Counted from the stretch's first letter, positions 1 to 8,837 are shown. The stretch: 64,000 bases of DNA from CADEEN01 sp963783785 (GCA_963783785.1 CAWAOQ010000009.1:62001-126000), one strand, 5' to 3'. Notes: generated from the sequence alone by a model not told the origin. Translations and numbers: made by a program.

Positions 1-1
1 G

Positions 2-1078
2 GGTGAAGACATGCTGCCCGCGGAGTTCGCGCAGGCGCTGTCGGTGCTGCGCTCGCAGGCCGCACCGATGCCGCCGCAGCAGCTGCGGCGGGTGCTCGGG
101 CGCGAATATGGCAAGGGCTGGGAACGCCGCTTCGCCGCGTTCGACCACGAGCCGATCGCGGCCGCATCGATCGGGCAAGTGCATCGCGTGACCACGGCGG
201 ATGGCCGCGACCTCGCGCTGAAGATCCAGTACCCCGGCGTGGCCCGCTCGATCGCGAGCGACGTCGACAACGTCGCGGCACTGTTGCGCATGTTCAATCT
301 GCTGCCGATCGACCTGGACGTTGCCGGCATCGCCGACGAAGCCAAGCGGCAGCTCATGCAGGAAGCCGACTACCTCAGCGAGGCGCGCTTCCTCGAGCAT
401 TTCGGCGAGCTGGTGGCCGACGAGCCAGCGCTTCTCGTGCCGCGCGTGCATCGCGACCTGACGACGACACGCATCATGGCGATGGACTTCGTCGAAGCCG
501 CGCCGCTGGACGTGCTGGCGGCGGCGCCGCAAGGCCGACGCAACGCCATTGGCACGCTGTTCGAACGGCTGCTGTTCCGCGAACTGTTCGAGTTCCGCGT
601 CATGCAGACCGACCCGAACTTCGCGAACTATCTCTACCAGCAGAAGAGCGGACGCCTGGTGCTGCTCGACTTCGGCGCGACCCGGCACTTCGGCACCGAG
701 TTCGTCGCGAACTTCGCGCGCATCAGCCGCGCCGTGGTCGATGGCGATCGCGACGCCGTCGCGCGCGCGGCAGTGCGCATCGGCTATGCGACGGCGACCG
801 ATCCGCCTCAGCGCATCGAGGCGGTGGTCGACATGTGCCTGCTGGTCTGTGAACCGCTGCGCCACGTCGGGCGCTATGACTTCGGCGCGTCGAACCTGGC
901 CGAGCGCGTGCGCCAGCTCGGTTTCGAACTGGCCATTCGACGACGGCTGCTGCGGTCGCCACCGCCTGAGACGCTGTTCCTGCATCGCAAGCTGGTGGGC
1001 TCCTTCCTGCTGCTGGCGCGCCTTGGCGCGCAGGTCGATGCGCGGGCGCTGATCCTGCCGTTCCTGCCGAAGGCATAG
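2..1078 (+). CDS. ABC1/AarF (UbiB-like) family protein, 5' partial
   Basis: This is an ABC1-type atypical kinase of the AarF/UbiB/Coq8 superfamily. Its members support ubiquinone biosynthesis or lipid homeostasis, and the exact role here is unknown. Visible elements are the Ala-rich nucleotide-loop analogue (PIAAASIGQVHR, near residue 50), the lysine in LALKIQYPG, a glutamate-rich helix (QEADYLSEA), a catalytic-loop equivalent (MQTDPNFANYLY; family members usually have D-H/P-x-GN) and the metal-binding motif LLDFGATR. The frame is already open at the first base, with Gly-Glu-Asp before the first ATG at 11. The N-terminal part carrying the family KxGQ motif therefore lies outside the window. 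The stop is at 1076-1078. The family call is secure; the substrate is not. Confidence 0.85.
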   Translation, partial: GEDMLPAEFAQALSVLRSQAAPMPPQQLRRVLGREYGKGWERRFAAFDHEPIAAASIGQVHRVTTADGRDLALKIQYPGVARSIASDVDNVAALLRMFNLLPIDLDVAGIADEAKRQLMQEADYLSEARFLEHFGELVADEPALLVPRVHRDLTTTRIMAMDFVEAAPLDVLAAAPQGRRNAIGTLFERLLFRELFEFRVMQTDPNFANYLYQQKSGRLVLLDFGATRHFGTEFVANFARISRAVVDGDRDAVARAAVRIGYATATDPPQRIEAVVDMCLLVCEPLRHVGRYDFGASNLAERVRQLGFELAIRRRLLRSPPPETLFLHRKLVGSFLLLARLGAQVDARALILPFLPKA

Positions 1079-1313
1079 GCCACGCCCGCCCCGATCACCG
1101 AGCTGCATCCCTCTCGATCCGCCAGCTCTTCTGCATGCGGCCACATGGCGGTCGCTGCGGCCCGGCGGCACATGGCCGACTGTTGTGGAATGTGGCAGCA
1201 GGCTGGTGCCGTTGACTGACCCCGGTTGGTGACAACATCGCGCAAGGTGGGCCGGTCGGTGATGCGGACAACGGTGCGCGGTTCGACACCGCGCGCAGTG
1301 CAGTGATCGAGGG

Positions 1314-2150
1314 TCAGGGCGTTGCAGCCAGTGGCCTCTGTCTCGGACGACCATAGGTAAACCGTGCCCACAACGCTTCCAGGGGCCCGCGCTCGTGACG
1401 CTTCAGCCACCATCGGCTCCACGGAACCTGGATCGCAAAGAAGATCGTCACCGCGAGTGCGAGTCCGGCCGCGGGTCCCACCTTGCCCCACAGTCCGAAG
1501 CCCCATCCGTAGAACAGCGTGGTGCACATGGCCGTCTGCATCAGGTAGTTGGTGAGGGGCATGCGGCCGGCCGCCGCGAGCGGCGCCAAGCTCCGCTGCC
1601 ATGCCGGGATCTGCGCCAGGCGAACGATCGTGAGCACGTAGAAGATCATCATCGCCAGCCGGCTGGTCCAGTAGCACAGGCCGCCGAAGAGTTTGATCGG
1701 CGACGGGCCCGGTACGCGATTGAAGTGGAAGATGAGCGTGAACGCCGCCCCGCACAGCAGGCCGACCGCCAGCGCCACCCACATCAGGCGGCGCACCTGC
1801 GGCATCAGTTCGGGAATGCGCTGCACCCAGCGCTGGCGTCCGGCGAGGAGCCCGAGCAGCATCGTGAGCGACATCTGCACCCAGAACCCCAACGTGCCCC
1901 ACAGAGACCACGGGGTGCCATAGAAATACGCGAACTCCCGCATGTGCTCGGTGGCGGCCTGCACGAACGTACCTTGGCCGTAGGCGGCGTTGTTGCTGGC
2001 CTCGAAGGCCTGCGCCTTGGCGACCAGCATCGCCGTGATCTCGGGCGTGGTCACCGCCAGCCTCAACGCGCCCGAGACAACCGGATAGAGCAGACACAGC
2101 ACCATCAGCACGACGATCGTGCGCACGCTCGCGCGCCGCAGCGGAAACAC
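1314..2150 (-). pseudogene. DUF418 (YeiB-like) membrane protein, N-terminally truncated remnant
   Basis: The translation matches the C-terminal two thirds of DUF418/YeiB-type inner-membrane proteins. It has about seven hydrophobic helices, the internal RMPLTNYLMQ motif and an ending of the family type (WLKRHERGPLEALWARFTYG). Full-length relatives are near 400 residues and begin with a segment containing a conserved LRGxAxxGI-type motif. Here the frame begins only at a GTG at 2150, and the in-frame sequence upstream has no such segment. There is no room for it before the start of the DUF349 gene at 2399. I infer a 5' truncation. It is possible but less likely that the 278-residue product is made. 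It could still insert in the membrane but would lack a family-defining half. Confidence 0.65.
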
Positions 2151-2398
2151 GAGCAGCAGCCCGAGCCAGGCGGCGCGGCGACGCGACTCGGCACGATACG
2201 CCGATGCCCGCCGAAAAGTCAGCGACCTTCGCCCTGCGCCAGGGCCGACGCGCCACGTTCTGCAATGGCCGATCCGATGCCAGCTCCTTGCCGCCGCGAT
2301 TGGCAGACGAGGCAGGCGCCTACACTGACGCAGGCGTTGGTGTTCGTCATGCGCCAGACGGCACCATCGACCGCACCTGCACTCTGGACGGCGAATAC

Positions 2399-5269
2399 AT
2401 GCTGAGCTGGTTCTTCAAGAAGCGTGGCGACGGTGACGCACCGACCGTCGCGTCAAGCGCCACGACAAAGGTTGCACGACAGCCGTCGGCCAGACCCACG
2501 ATCCCCACGGCCGTCGCGAAGACCAAGGCGGTCGAAGACACCGGGACAGACTGGCCTGCCCAGCTGGGCGCGGCACACGGCGACGATGTGGCTCTGCTGC
2601 GTATCGCACAGTCTGCGCCGGTGCTCGGGATCAAGATGGCCGCCGTGGAGGCGCTCGCCACGGAGAGCGCTCTGAGGCAGGCCGAGCGCGAGTTCCGCAG
2701 CCACGATCGCAAGGTGCACCGGCTCGCCAAGCAGCGCCTGGAAGCCGCAGTGGCCCAGCGCGAAGCCCGTGCCAGCGCGCAGACGCTGCTGGAGCGGACG
2801 ACTGCTTTGTTGAATGAGGCTGTGGTGCCGATCAACCACGTCGTCGATCTGGACCGCGACTGGGAGGCGCTGCCGACACACTTGCTGGAGCCCGGCCAGC
2901 GCGAGCGGTTCGCCGAACTTCGCGCACGCCTTGACGCCGCGATCCGCGAGCGCAGCGATGAGCAACAGCGCCTGCGGCGCTGGACTGCCGACGCAAGACG
3001 GTTCCTGCTCGAATGGCAGCGCAGCATCGTCGCGGCCGCAGATCATGGCGGCCCCGACGACGTCGCCGTGCAGAGCCGGGCCATCGAGATGCTGCGAGAA
3101 GCACGCCCCGATGCCCCGGCCACCACCGAACTGGATTTGGCCTTGGCGCAAGCGCTGCAGTGCGCTGCGCTGGTCGAAGCCCGCCTGGCTTGGTTCGACG
3201 CTCTGCCCCCAGACGCCGCAGACCCGACACCGGCGCCGGCCGCCACGCCGGCTCAGCGCTGGAACGAGATGCCGCCACTGCCCGATGGCGAGTTGACGCA
3301 GATCCTGAACCAGCGCCACGAGCGATGGCTGCACGCGCATCAACCGGCTCGACCGCTTGCGGCCGTCTCACCGCCCGCCCCCGCCAACAAGCCGCCGCGT
3401 CCCGCCGATGCCGCCACGCCGAGCGCAGAGCAACGGCTTCGGCTCGAATCCCTCATGCAACAGGCGGAGCACGCGCTCGCCGAGGGGCACCTGGGTGAAA
3501 CGCAGCGGCGCCTGCAGGCCATCGATGCCGCTCTGGGGCCACTGAACGCCGCGGCGCTGACCGACGAGTCGCGTGCACGACTCCAGGCCCTGCGGTCAGA
3601 AGGTGCACGCCTGAAAGGCTGGCAGCAGTGGGGCGGGGGGCGCGCGCGAGACGACCTGACTGCCGAGGCAGAGGACCTCGCCCGGCACACGCTGGCGACC
3701 ACCGATCCCAGTGCGGCCGAGGTGCCGAAGCTGAATCTGAAGGCGCATGGGGAACGCATTCATGCACTGCGCGCGCGTTGGAAGGAACTCGATCGTCTGG
3801 GCGCGGCGTCCAGCCTGGCGTTGTGGCAACGATTCGATGCGGCACTGCAGCTGGCCTATCGGCCGATCTCGGCGCAGCACGCCGCGCTGAAGGTGGCGCG
3901 ACAGGACAACCTGGTGGCCCGCGAGGCGCTGCTCGCCGCGCTGGACGCCCTGCCCTTGCCGGAGCCGTCAGCGCAAGCTGGCGATCCTGCCGCGGATTGG
4001 AAGTCGGTGATGCGTGAGTTGGACCGCTTCAAGCTGGCGTGGCGCAAGCTCGGTCCGATCGAGCACACCGTACCCTCCGAGGCGCGCGACTCACTGCAGC
4101 AGCGCCTGCGCGAATGTGTCGACCGCATCGAAGCACCATTGCAGTCGTATTGGCAGGCGGCCGCCGCGTTGCGCGAGCAACTGATCGGCCGCGCGGAAGC
4201 GCTCGTGCCGGAAGTGGGTCGGCATCCGCACATGCCCGACGCCGCCCGGCAAGTGCGCGAACTTCAAGCCGAATGGCAACATCACGCGCGTCAACTGCCG
4301 ATGCCCCGAGCGACAGAGGGCGCGCTGTGGGCCAGATTCAAGGCGGCGACCGACGCCGTGTTCGCACAGCGAAAGGCCGCATCGGCCGCCCTCGACGCCG
4401 AACTGGCCACGAACCTGGCCACGCGCGAGGCGTTGCTGGATCGACTGTCGGCCCTGCGCGTCGATACGCCGGTGGCCGAGATCGAGCGGGCGCTCGCCGA
4501 AGTCGATCGAGCGTGGCGCCAAGCCGGTGACGTGCCGCGCGGCGCAAGCGAGGTGATCGAAAGGCGCTTTCGCGAGGCACGCGTCGCCGCGGCCGAACGC
4601 CTGAAGGCTGCTGCGCGCGAGCGTTGGCAGGTCCAGTGTGACGCGCTGGCAGCCAGACTGGCACTTTGCGAGGAACGCGAAACCGCCAACGGCAGCATCG
4701 CGGACTTCAGCCAGCGCTGGGCTGCGCAAGCCGCGTTGCCCGCGACGTGGGATCGGACGTTGACGCTGCGCTGCGCGCAACCGGGCGAGTCGGGTCCGCT
4801 GGCCGAGGCCGCAGTCGACGAGTTGCTGCTTCGACTCGAGACGGCTCTGGACCTGCCCATCGCGCCCGAGCGGCAGGCCGAACGACGCAACCTGAAGCTG
4901 CGTGCGTTGAAGGATTCGATGGAGGGGCGCGCGACGCACGACCATGGCCCAGCCCAGCAAGCCGAGTGGCTGCTGGCGATGTTGCGGCAGAGCGGCCTCA
5001 CGCCGCTGCAGCGCGAACGCCTGCGTGCCGTCGTCGCGGCGCTGCGGCTGGCATCCCCCGGCTCGCTGGGCTCGCCAACGAACACAGGCTTGAGAGATCT
5101 CCGCCGACCGGCAGCCGGGGTACAGGTGCCGGGGATGTCGGCGGACGCGAGCTTGCCGCGTCCAGGTCAGGGGCGGGCCCGCTCCAGCTCGCCGATGAGT
5201 TTGTCGACCTGCTCCAGGAACTCGTCCCGGCTGGCATGTGGGCCGTGCGTGATCAACTCTGAAGACTGA
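2399..5269 (+). CDS. DUF349 domain protein, large coiled-coil rich
   Basis: This is a 956-residue protein starting MLSWFFKKRG, the usual beginning of Burkholderiales DUF349 proteins. Repeated short helical blocks with W/R/E patterns (for example RWKELDRLG, WRKLGPIEH, ARFKAATDAVF) are the DUF349 repeats. Most of the chain is predicted long helix rich in Ala, Arg, Glu and Leu. The function is unknown; DUF349 proteins are often treated as RNA- or ribosome-associated, which is only a guess here. The frame is open further upstream, but 2399 gives the recognisable N-terminus. The last 60 or so residues, after AALRLASPG, are Arg/Ser/Pro-rich, look non-native and run antisense over the next gene. Removing one C from the CCCCC run at 5055-5059 would give a stop at 5091-5093 and remove the overlap. 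Confidence 0.85.
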   Translation: MLSWFFKKRGDGDAPTVASSATTKVARQPSARPTIPTAVAKTKAVEDTGTDWPAQLGAAHGDDVALLRIAQSAPVLGIKMAAVEALATESALRQAEREFRSHDRKVHRLAKQRLEAAVAQREARASAQTLLERTTALLNEAVVPINHVVDLDRDWEALPTHLLEPGQRERFAELRARLDAAIRERSDEQQRLRRWTADARRFLLEWQRSIVAAADHGGPDDVAVQSRAIEMLREARPDAPATTELDLALAQALQCAALVEARLAWFDALPPDAADPTPAPAATPAQRWNEMPPLPDGELTQILNQRHERWLHAHQPARPLAAVSPPAPANKPPRPADAATPSAEQRLRLESLMQQAEHALAEGHLGETQRRLQAIDAALGPLNAAALTDESRARLQALRSEGARLKGWQQWGGGRARDDLTAEAEDLARHTLATTDPSAAEVPKLNLKAHGERIHALRARWKELDRLGAASSLALWQRFDAALQLAYRPISAQHAALKVARQDNLVAREALLAALDALPLPEPSAQAGDPAADWKSVMRELDRFKLAWRKLGPIEHTVPSEARDSLQQRLRECVDRIEAPLQSYWQAAAALREQLIGRAEALVPEVGRHPHMPDAARQVRELQAEWQHHARQLPMPRATEGALWARFKAATDAVFAQRKAASAALDAELATNLATREALLDRLSALRVDTPVAEIERALAEVDRAWRQAGDVPRGASEVIERRFREARVAAAERLKAAARERWQVQCDALAARLALCEERETANGSIADFSQRWAAQAALPATWDRTLTLRCAQPGESGPLAEAAVDELLLRLETALDLPIAPERQAERRNLKLRALKDSMEGRATHDHGPAQQAEWLLAMLRQSGLTPLQRERLRAVVAALRLASPGSLGSPTNTGLRDLRRPAAGVQVPGMSADASLPRPGQGRARSSSPMSLSTCSRNSSRLACGPCVINSED

Positions 5270-5427
5270 TCAGCCAATCCCTGGTCCCCCGCCATGCGGG
5301 CCCAACGCCGCACTTCGCAATACATCAGCAATGCCAAGCGACCGAGGTCGCCGCTTCTGCGGGCATGGTGAAGGTCGCCGAGCAGATCCTCGAGTCCCAG
5401 CTGCAGTTGCAGCGATGAAGTGTTCAT
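5167..5427 (-). CDS. Conserved small hypothetical protein (86 aa), second gene of a micro-operon
   Basis: This is an 86-residue, mostly helical protein without signal peptide or membrane segment. It is Leu- and Arg-rich in the middle (LGRLALLMYCEVRRWAR) and ends in an acidic-basic helix (DEFLEQVDKLIGELERA). I do not recognise the family. Its ATG at 5427 overlaps the stop of the 35-codon frame upstream (ATGA), so translation is probably coupled. That overlap also decides the start: longer in-frame extensions to 5616 have no good ribosome site and an unnatural composition. It converges on the DUF349 gene, and the 103-base overlap probably reflects an indel in that gene. Confidence 0.7.
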   Translation of the reverse strand: MNTSSLQLQLGLEDLLGDLHHARRSGDLGRLALLMYCEVRRWARMAGDQGLADQSSELITHGPHASRDEFLEQVDKLIGELERARP

Positions 5428-5531
5428 CTTGCACTCTTGCGGAGTTGGCCGCGGCTGGTGTTGAGGTCCAGGCCCATCAGGCCATCGAAGATGGCCTTGT
5501 CCGTGCGGGCAAGTTGCCCGGTCTTCAGCAT
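5424..5531 (-). CDS. 35-codon small ORF with strong RBS, coupled to the 86-aa gene
   Basis: The frame is ATG at 5531, 35 sense codons, then TGA at 5424-5426 inside the next gene's ATG. A GGAG ribosome-binding site sits 8 nt before the ATG (TTGGAGATCAGCGC), clearly better than anything near the 86-aa start. The peptide is charged and soluble: it begins MLKTGQLARTDKAIF, has a GLMGLDL core and ends basic (RGQLRKSAR). The function is unknown. It could be a leader peptide that only delivers ribosomes to the 86-aa gene, or a functional microprotein. The RBS, spacing and ATGA overlap support translation; no homology can be claimed. Confidence 0.5.
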   Translation of the reverse strand: MLKTGQLARTDKAIFDGLMGLDLNTSRGQLRKSAR

Positions 5532-5608
5532 GCGCTGATCTCCAAAATGTTGCTGCGCCGCAGCATGCGCCAAATCTAGTCGATGACTGCGCCAATGCAA
5601 GCGGTTTT

Positions 5609-5628
5609 TGCTGCATTGCAGCATTTTA
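5609..5628 (-). promoter_or_regulatory. PhaR-like palindromic operator abutting a -10 element
   Basis: On the minus strand the sequence TAAAAT (a -10-like hexamer, 5623-5628) runs directly into the perfect palindrome TGCTGCA-A-TGCAGCA (5609-5623). The palindrome contains CTGC-N3-GCAG, the TGC-rich site described for the polyhydroxyalkanoate regulator PhaR of Paracoccus denitrificans. It lies about 78 nt upstream of the 35-codon ORF, where a repressor would cover the transcription start. That PhaR binds here is inference; no convincing -35 hexamer is visible. Confidence 0.45.
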
Positions 5629-6297
5629 GTGACAGGGGTCTAGCCCGGTTGACCTCGCGCAAACTCGAGTTGGCGGGAAGCGACTGTCACAGCGTGGGCG
5701 TCACCGGCGTCCATCAATGCTGGCTGAAACGTATGAAAGGCGTTTCGTGCCGGCCATGTGCCGTCCTTGGGCCAACACACTCCGGCGTCACGCGGCGCCG
5801 CAGCGCGCGAGATGCGCGGCGCACTGGCCCCGGTGGGCGGGCCTTGGTGCTCGTCCTGCAAGCGCTCAATCGACACCCGCTATTCGCGGCACGGCCGTTT
5901 GCAGTGAGCGATGTCGATGAACTTCCGAGCATGTTCGCGTCGGCGGAATTCAAGACCGCGGCCATCCTTGCCGAGACGATCACGGTCCGCTTTCGCGACC
6001 CGGCCATGTTGCAAGAGCGACGGCAATCATGTTCCCGACGTTGGCGAAGGTGGCGGTCGCCATCAGTTCGCTGATCGTCCGCAAGATCGCAAATTGTCGA
6101 TGCTGGCGAAGGTGCTGTTGCGACACCACCGCTGTCGTTGCGGCGCGCGCGACCGCCGCTAAGGTATTGCCCCGAGGGGCGACCTGGCCCATTGGAGATA
6201 TATTTCCGCCCTTTGCAGCGCTTGGCGTTGCGCCGGCCCACAAGGCCCACGGTTTGCAGATGCAGCGTCCTTGCATCGGGACGTCTGGAGGACTGGA
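5629..6297. other. Non-coding stretch of about 670 bases before tonB
   Basis: Several frames are open here because of the high GC content, but none has a plausible protein composition, a ribosome site or recognisable similarity. No tRNA, Fur box or insertion-sequence end is visible. The segment may hold the tonB promoter and the decayed remains of an older gene. I see nothing else in it. Confidence 0.5.
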
Positions 6298-6981
6298 TTG
6301 AACTACGCCGAGCAACAACGCGATCCCGGCAAGCATGCCATCGGGATCGGCATCGTCATCGTGATGCACGTCCTGCTGGGCTGGGCCCTGGTGAACGGCC
6401 TTGCGCGCACGGTGATCGAGGTCATCAAGGGGCCGATCGAAACCAAGATCATCCAGGAGACCAAGCCGCCTCCGCCGCCACCGGAGAACCTGCCGCCGCC
6501 GCCGAAGTTCGCCCCGCCGCCGCCGAGTTTCGTTCCGCCGCCCGAGGTCGTGGTCAATGCACCGCAGACACCGGCGCCGGCCATCACCGCGACGACCATC
6601 GCGCCGCCGCCGGCGCCCCCGGTCGCGATCGCGCCGGCGCAAGCGCCGGTGGCCGAGGCGCCGCCCGCTCCGCCGCGGGTGGCGGCCCGGCCGGCGATCG
6701 GCAACGTGAGCACTTGTGCACCCAAGGGCGACGACTATCCGGCCATCGCCATCAAGGAAGAAGCCACCGGGACAACGAAGGTGCGCTTCACCGTCGACGC
6801 CTCGGGCAAGCTGGCCAGCGCAGAGGTGGTGAAGTCCGCAGGGGCGTCACGCGCCCACAAGGCGCTCGATCGGGTTGCTCTGCAGAAGCTCAGCGAGTGC
6901 ACCTTCCGGCCCGGCATCGACGAGAACGGGAAGGCCGTCGGCGGCACGTTCGACGTCGAGTATGTGTGGAAGCTGAGCTGA
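6298..6981 (+). CDS. tonB: Energy transducer TonB
   Basis: TonB couples the inner-membrane proton gradient, harvested by ExbB-ExbD, to outer-membrane TonB-dependent receptors. The 227-residue product has a single N-terminal signal anchor (IGIGIVIVMHVLLGW). A periplasmic Pro-rich spacer follows, with PPPPPPEN and PPPPPSF runs and many PA dipeptides (about residues 48-130). The C-terminal TonB domain has the pattern V-x-F-x-V-x-x-x-G and ends CTFRPGIDENGKAV-G-FDVEYVW. I take the TTG at 6298 as start because GGAGG lies 6 nt upstream; an in-frame TTG at 6271 is less well placed. exbB follows after 87 nt. No receptor gene is adjacent, so the substrate is unknown. Confidence 0.92.
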   Translation: MNYAEQQRDPGKHAIGIGIVIVMHVLLGWALVNGLARTVIEVIKGPIETKIIQETKPPPPPPENLPPPPKFAPPPPSFVPPPEVVVNAPQTPAPAITATTIAPPPAPPVAIAPAQAPVAEAPPAPPRVAARPAIGNVSTCAPKGDDYPAIAIKEEATGTTKVRFTVDASGKLASAEVVKSAGASRAHKALDRVALQKLSECTFRPGIDENGKAVGGTFDVEYVWKLS

Positions 6982-7068
6982 CACGCCCGCGCCAACTCAG
7001 ATCAGTTCACTGTTGTTCGGTATCAGCGCGGCGCAAGCCACCATGCGCGTTCGTTTCTTGGAGGAAAC

Positions 7069-7899
7069 ATGTCTTTGACCCAACTTGTTCGCGCGCCGCT
7101 TGCTGCCGCGTTGATCGCCCTGGCCACCGTGGCGCTGGGCCTGCCCACCGCGGCATTGGCCCAGGCCGCTTCGGCGCCGGCCGCCGAAGCGCCAGCGGCA
7201 ACGGCTGCCCCTGCGGCACCGGTGGCCACCGTGTCGAAGGAGGCGGTCGCCAACCCCTATGGCCTGGAAGCGCTGTGGAAACAGGGGGATTTCGTCGCCC
7301 GTGGCACGCTGATCATCATGGTCATCATGTCGATGGGCAGCTGGTACATCATCTTCACGAAGGTGTATGAGCAGAGCAAGTTGATGCGCAGTGCCAAGGC
7401 GGCCGAGGGATTCTGGAGCGCCGGTTCGATCGCGAAGGGCGCCGAGGCTCTCGACGAACGCAGCGCCTTCCGCTACATCGCCGAAAGCGGGCTGAAGGCC
7501 AGCGATCACCACGAGGGCACGTTGGTGGAGACGATCGACAAGCACACCTGGATCGGCATGAGCATCCAGCGCTCGGTCGAGAACATCCAGAGCCGGCTGC
7601 AGGACGGCCTCGCATTCCTGGCCACCGTCGGTTCGACGGCGCCGTTCGTTGGCCTGTTCGGCACGGTGTGGGGCATCTACCACGCGCTGACCGCCATCGG
7701 TGTCTCCGGGCAAGCGTCGATCGACAAGGTCGCTGGCCCGGTGGGTGAGGCGCTGATCATGACCGCCTTCGGCCTGGCCGTCGCGGTGCCGGCGGTGATG
7801 GGCTACAACTGGCTCATTCGCCGCAACAAGAGCGCGATGGAGCGCGTGCGCGCCTTCTCGGGCGACGTTCACAACGTACTGCTGGCGGGCAAGCGCTGA
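7069..7899 (+). CDS. exbB: TonB-system proton channel subunit ExbB
   Basis: ExbB forms the pentameric channel of the TonB motor and belongs to the MotA/TolQ/ExbB proton-channel family. The 276-residue protein starts with a signal-like segment (ALIALATVALGLPTAALAQA) and an Ala/Pro-rich periplasmic stretch, as in long-form ExbB. Three membrane helices follow: the first around TLIIMVIMSMGSWYIIF, the other two after the conserved block GLAFLATVGSTAPFVGLFG and in ALIMTAFGLAVAVPAVMGY. GGAGGA lies before the ATG. It lies between tonB and two exbD genes on the same strand, consistent with one operon. Confidence 0.95.
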   Translation: MSLTQLVRAPLAAALIALATVALGLPTAALAQAASAPAAEAPAATAAPAAPVATVSKEAVANPYGLEALWKQGDFVARGTLIIMVIMSMGSWYIIFTKVYEQSKLMRSAKAAEGFWSAGSIAKGAEALDERSAFRYIAESGLKASDHHEGTLVETIDKHTWIGMSIQRSVENIQSRLQDGLAFLATVGSTAPFVGLFGTVWGIYHALTAIGVSGQASIDKVAGPVGEALIMTAFGLAVAVPAVMGYNWLIRRNKSAMERVRAFSGDVHNVLLAGKR

Positions 7900-7933
7900 T
7901 CGTTCATCGCAACGATCAACGAGGAGACGGCTC

Positions 7934-8371
7934 ATGGCCATGAACGTAGCGTCGGCCGACGGCGACGAAGACGAGATGAATTCGACCATCAACACCACGC
8001 CCCTGGTGGACGTGATGTTGGTGCTGCTGATCATCTTCCTGATCACCATTCCGGTGGTCACCCAGAGCATCAAGCTGGAACTGCCCAAAGAGCGGAACGT
8101 GCCGACGCAGACCAAGCCGGAGAACATCATCGTCGCAGTCAACCGCGACGGCGAAGTGCACTGGGGACTCGAGCGCTTGCCCGACATCGAGACCCTGGTC
8201 GCGCGGCTGAAGATCGAGGCCGTCAAGGAGCCTCAACCCGAGATCCATATCCGCGGTGATGCCGAGGTGCGCTACGAATCGGTGGGCCGCGTCGTCGTGG
8301 CCTGCCAGCGTGCCGGCATTCTGAAGGTGGGTTTCATCACCGAACCACCCGCCGGCGTGGTGTCGCGCTAA
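7934..8371 (+). CDS. exbD: ExbD/TolR family protein (first copy)
   Basis: ExbD is the periplasmic-facing stator subunit of the TonB motor. The 145-residue protein has a short cytoplasmic tail, the hallmark NTTPLVDVMLVLLIIFLIT with the membrane aspartate essential for proton use, and a periplasmic domain of about 90 residues. It starts at an ATG after GAGGAGACGGCTC, 34 nt downstream of exbB. A second copy follows after 6 nt. Paired exbD genes are known in several proteobacterial TonB clusters and may form mixed complexes or serve different TonB proteins. Confidence 0.95.
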   Translation: MAMNVASADGDEDEMNSTINTTPLVDVMLVLLIIFLITIPVVTQSIKLELPKERNVPTQTKPENIIVAVNRDGEVHWGLERLPDIETLVARLKIEAVKEPQPEIHIRGDAEVRYESVGRVVVACQRAGILKVGFITEPPAGVVSR

Positions 8372-8377
8372 GGAGCA

Positions 8378-8806
8378 ATGACGATGGCCATGCAAGTTGG
8401 CGGCGGCGGAGGTGAAGACGCGCCGATGATCGAAATGAACATGACGCCGCTGATCGACGTCATGCTGGTGCTGCTGATCATGTTCATCATCACGATCCCG
8501 ATCCAGACCCATGCGGTCAAGATGAACATGCCGATTCCGAGCAACGCGCCGCCCAAGGAGCCTCGCCCGCCAATCCGCATCGACGTCGATTTCGACGGCA
8601 CGATCGGCTGGAACGGCGTGGCCGTGACGCGCGACGAATTGCAGGGCAAGCTTCGCGAAGTCGCGGCCGAACCCGACCAGCAGGAGGTGCACCTGCGCCC
8701 CAACAAGCTGGTGACCTACAAGGATGTTGCCTTCGTGATGGCCAGCGCCCAGCGCCTGGGCGTGGTCAAGATCGGCCTGGTGGGTAACGAGCAGTTCATG
8801 AACTGA
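8378..8806 (+). CDS. exbD2: ExbD/TolR family protein (second copy)
   Basis: The 142-residue paralogue of the preceding gene has the same single helix with its aspartate (MTPLIDVMLVLLIMFIIT) and a periplasmic domain that differs markedly in sequence. The start at 8378 is supported by AAGGAG just upstream, 6 nt after the first exbD stop; in-frame ATGs two codons on are possible. A strong hairpin at 8838-8873 follows, so this is probably the last gene of the tonB transcript or a read-through point to the TPR gene. Confidence 0.93.
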   Translation: MTMAMQVGGGGGEDAPMIEMNMTPLIDVMLVLLIMFIITIPIQTHAVKMNMPIPSNAPPKEPRPPIRIDVDFDGTIGWNGVAVTRDELQGKLREVAAEPDQQEVHLRPNKLVTYKDVAFVMASAQRLGVVKIGLVGNEQFMN

Positions 8807-8837
8807 CGGCACGGCGCCGGCGTCAACGCCTGCCATG

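Noticed and set aside
874..2265. 463-codon minus-strand frame spanning the end of the ABC1-family gene and the DUF418 remnant
   Set aside because: It is out of frame with the recognisable DUF418 sequence and has shadow-like Arg/Ala/Gly-rich composition.
1395..5269. Long open frames antisense to the DUF418 remnant and a long N-terminal extension of the DUF349 gene (to 2204)
   Set aside because: Arg/His/Pro-rich compositions typical of high-GC shadow frames; no ribosome sites; the DUF349 N-terminus at 2399 is the family one.
5583..6250. Overlapping frames on both strands before tonB as possible genes
   Set aside because: Composition is not protein-like, none has a ribosome site, and they exclude one another.
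6000..6297. Fur box upstream of tonB
   Set aside because: No sequence near GATAATGATAATCATTATC was found, although iron control of tonB would be expected.
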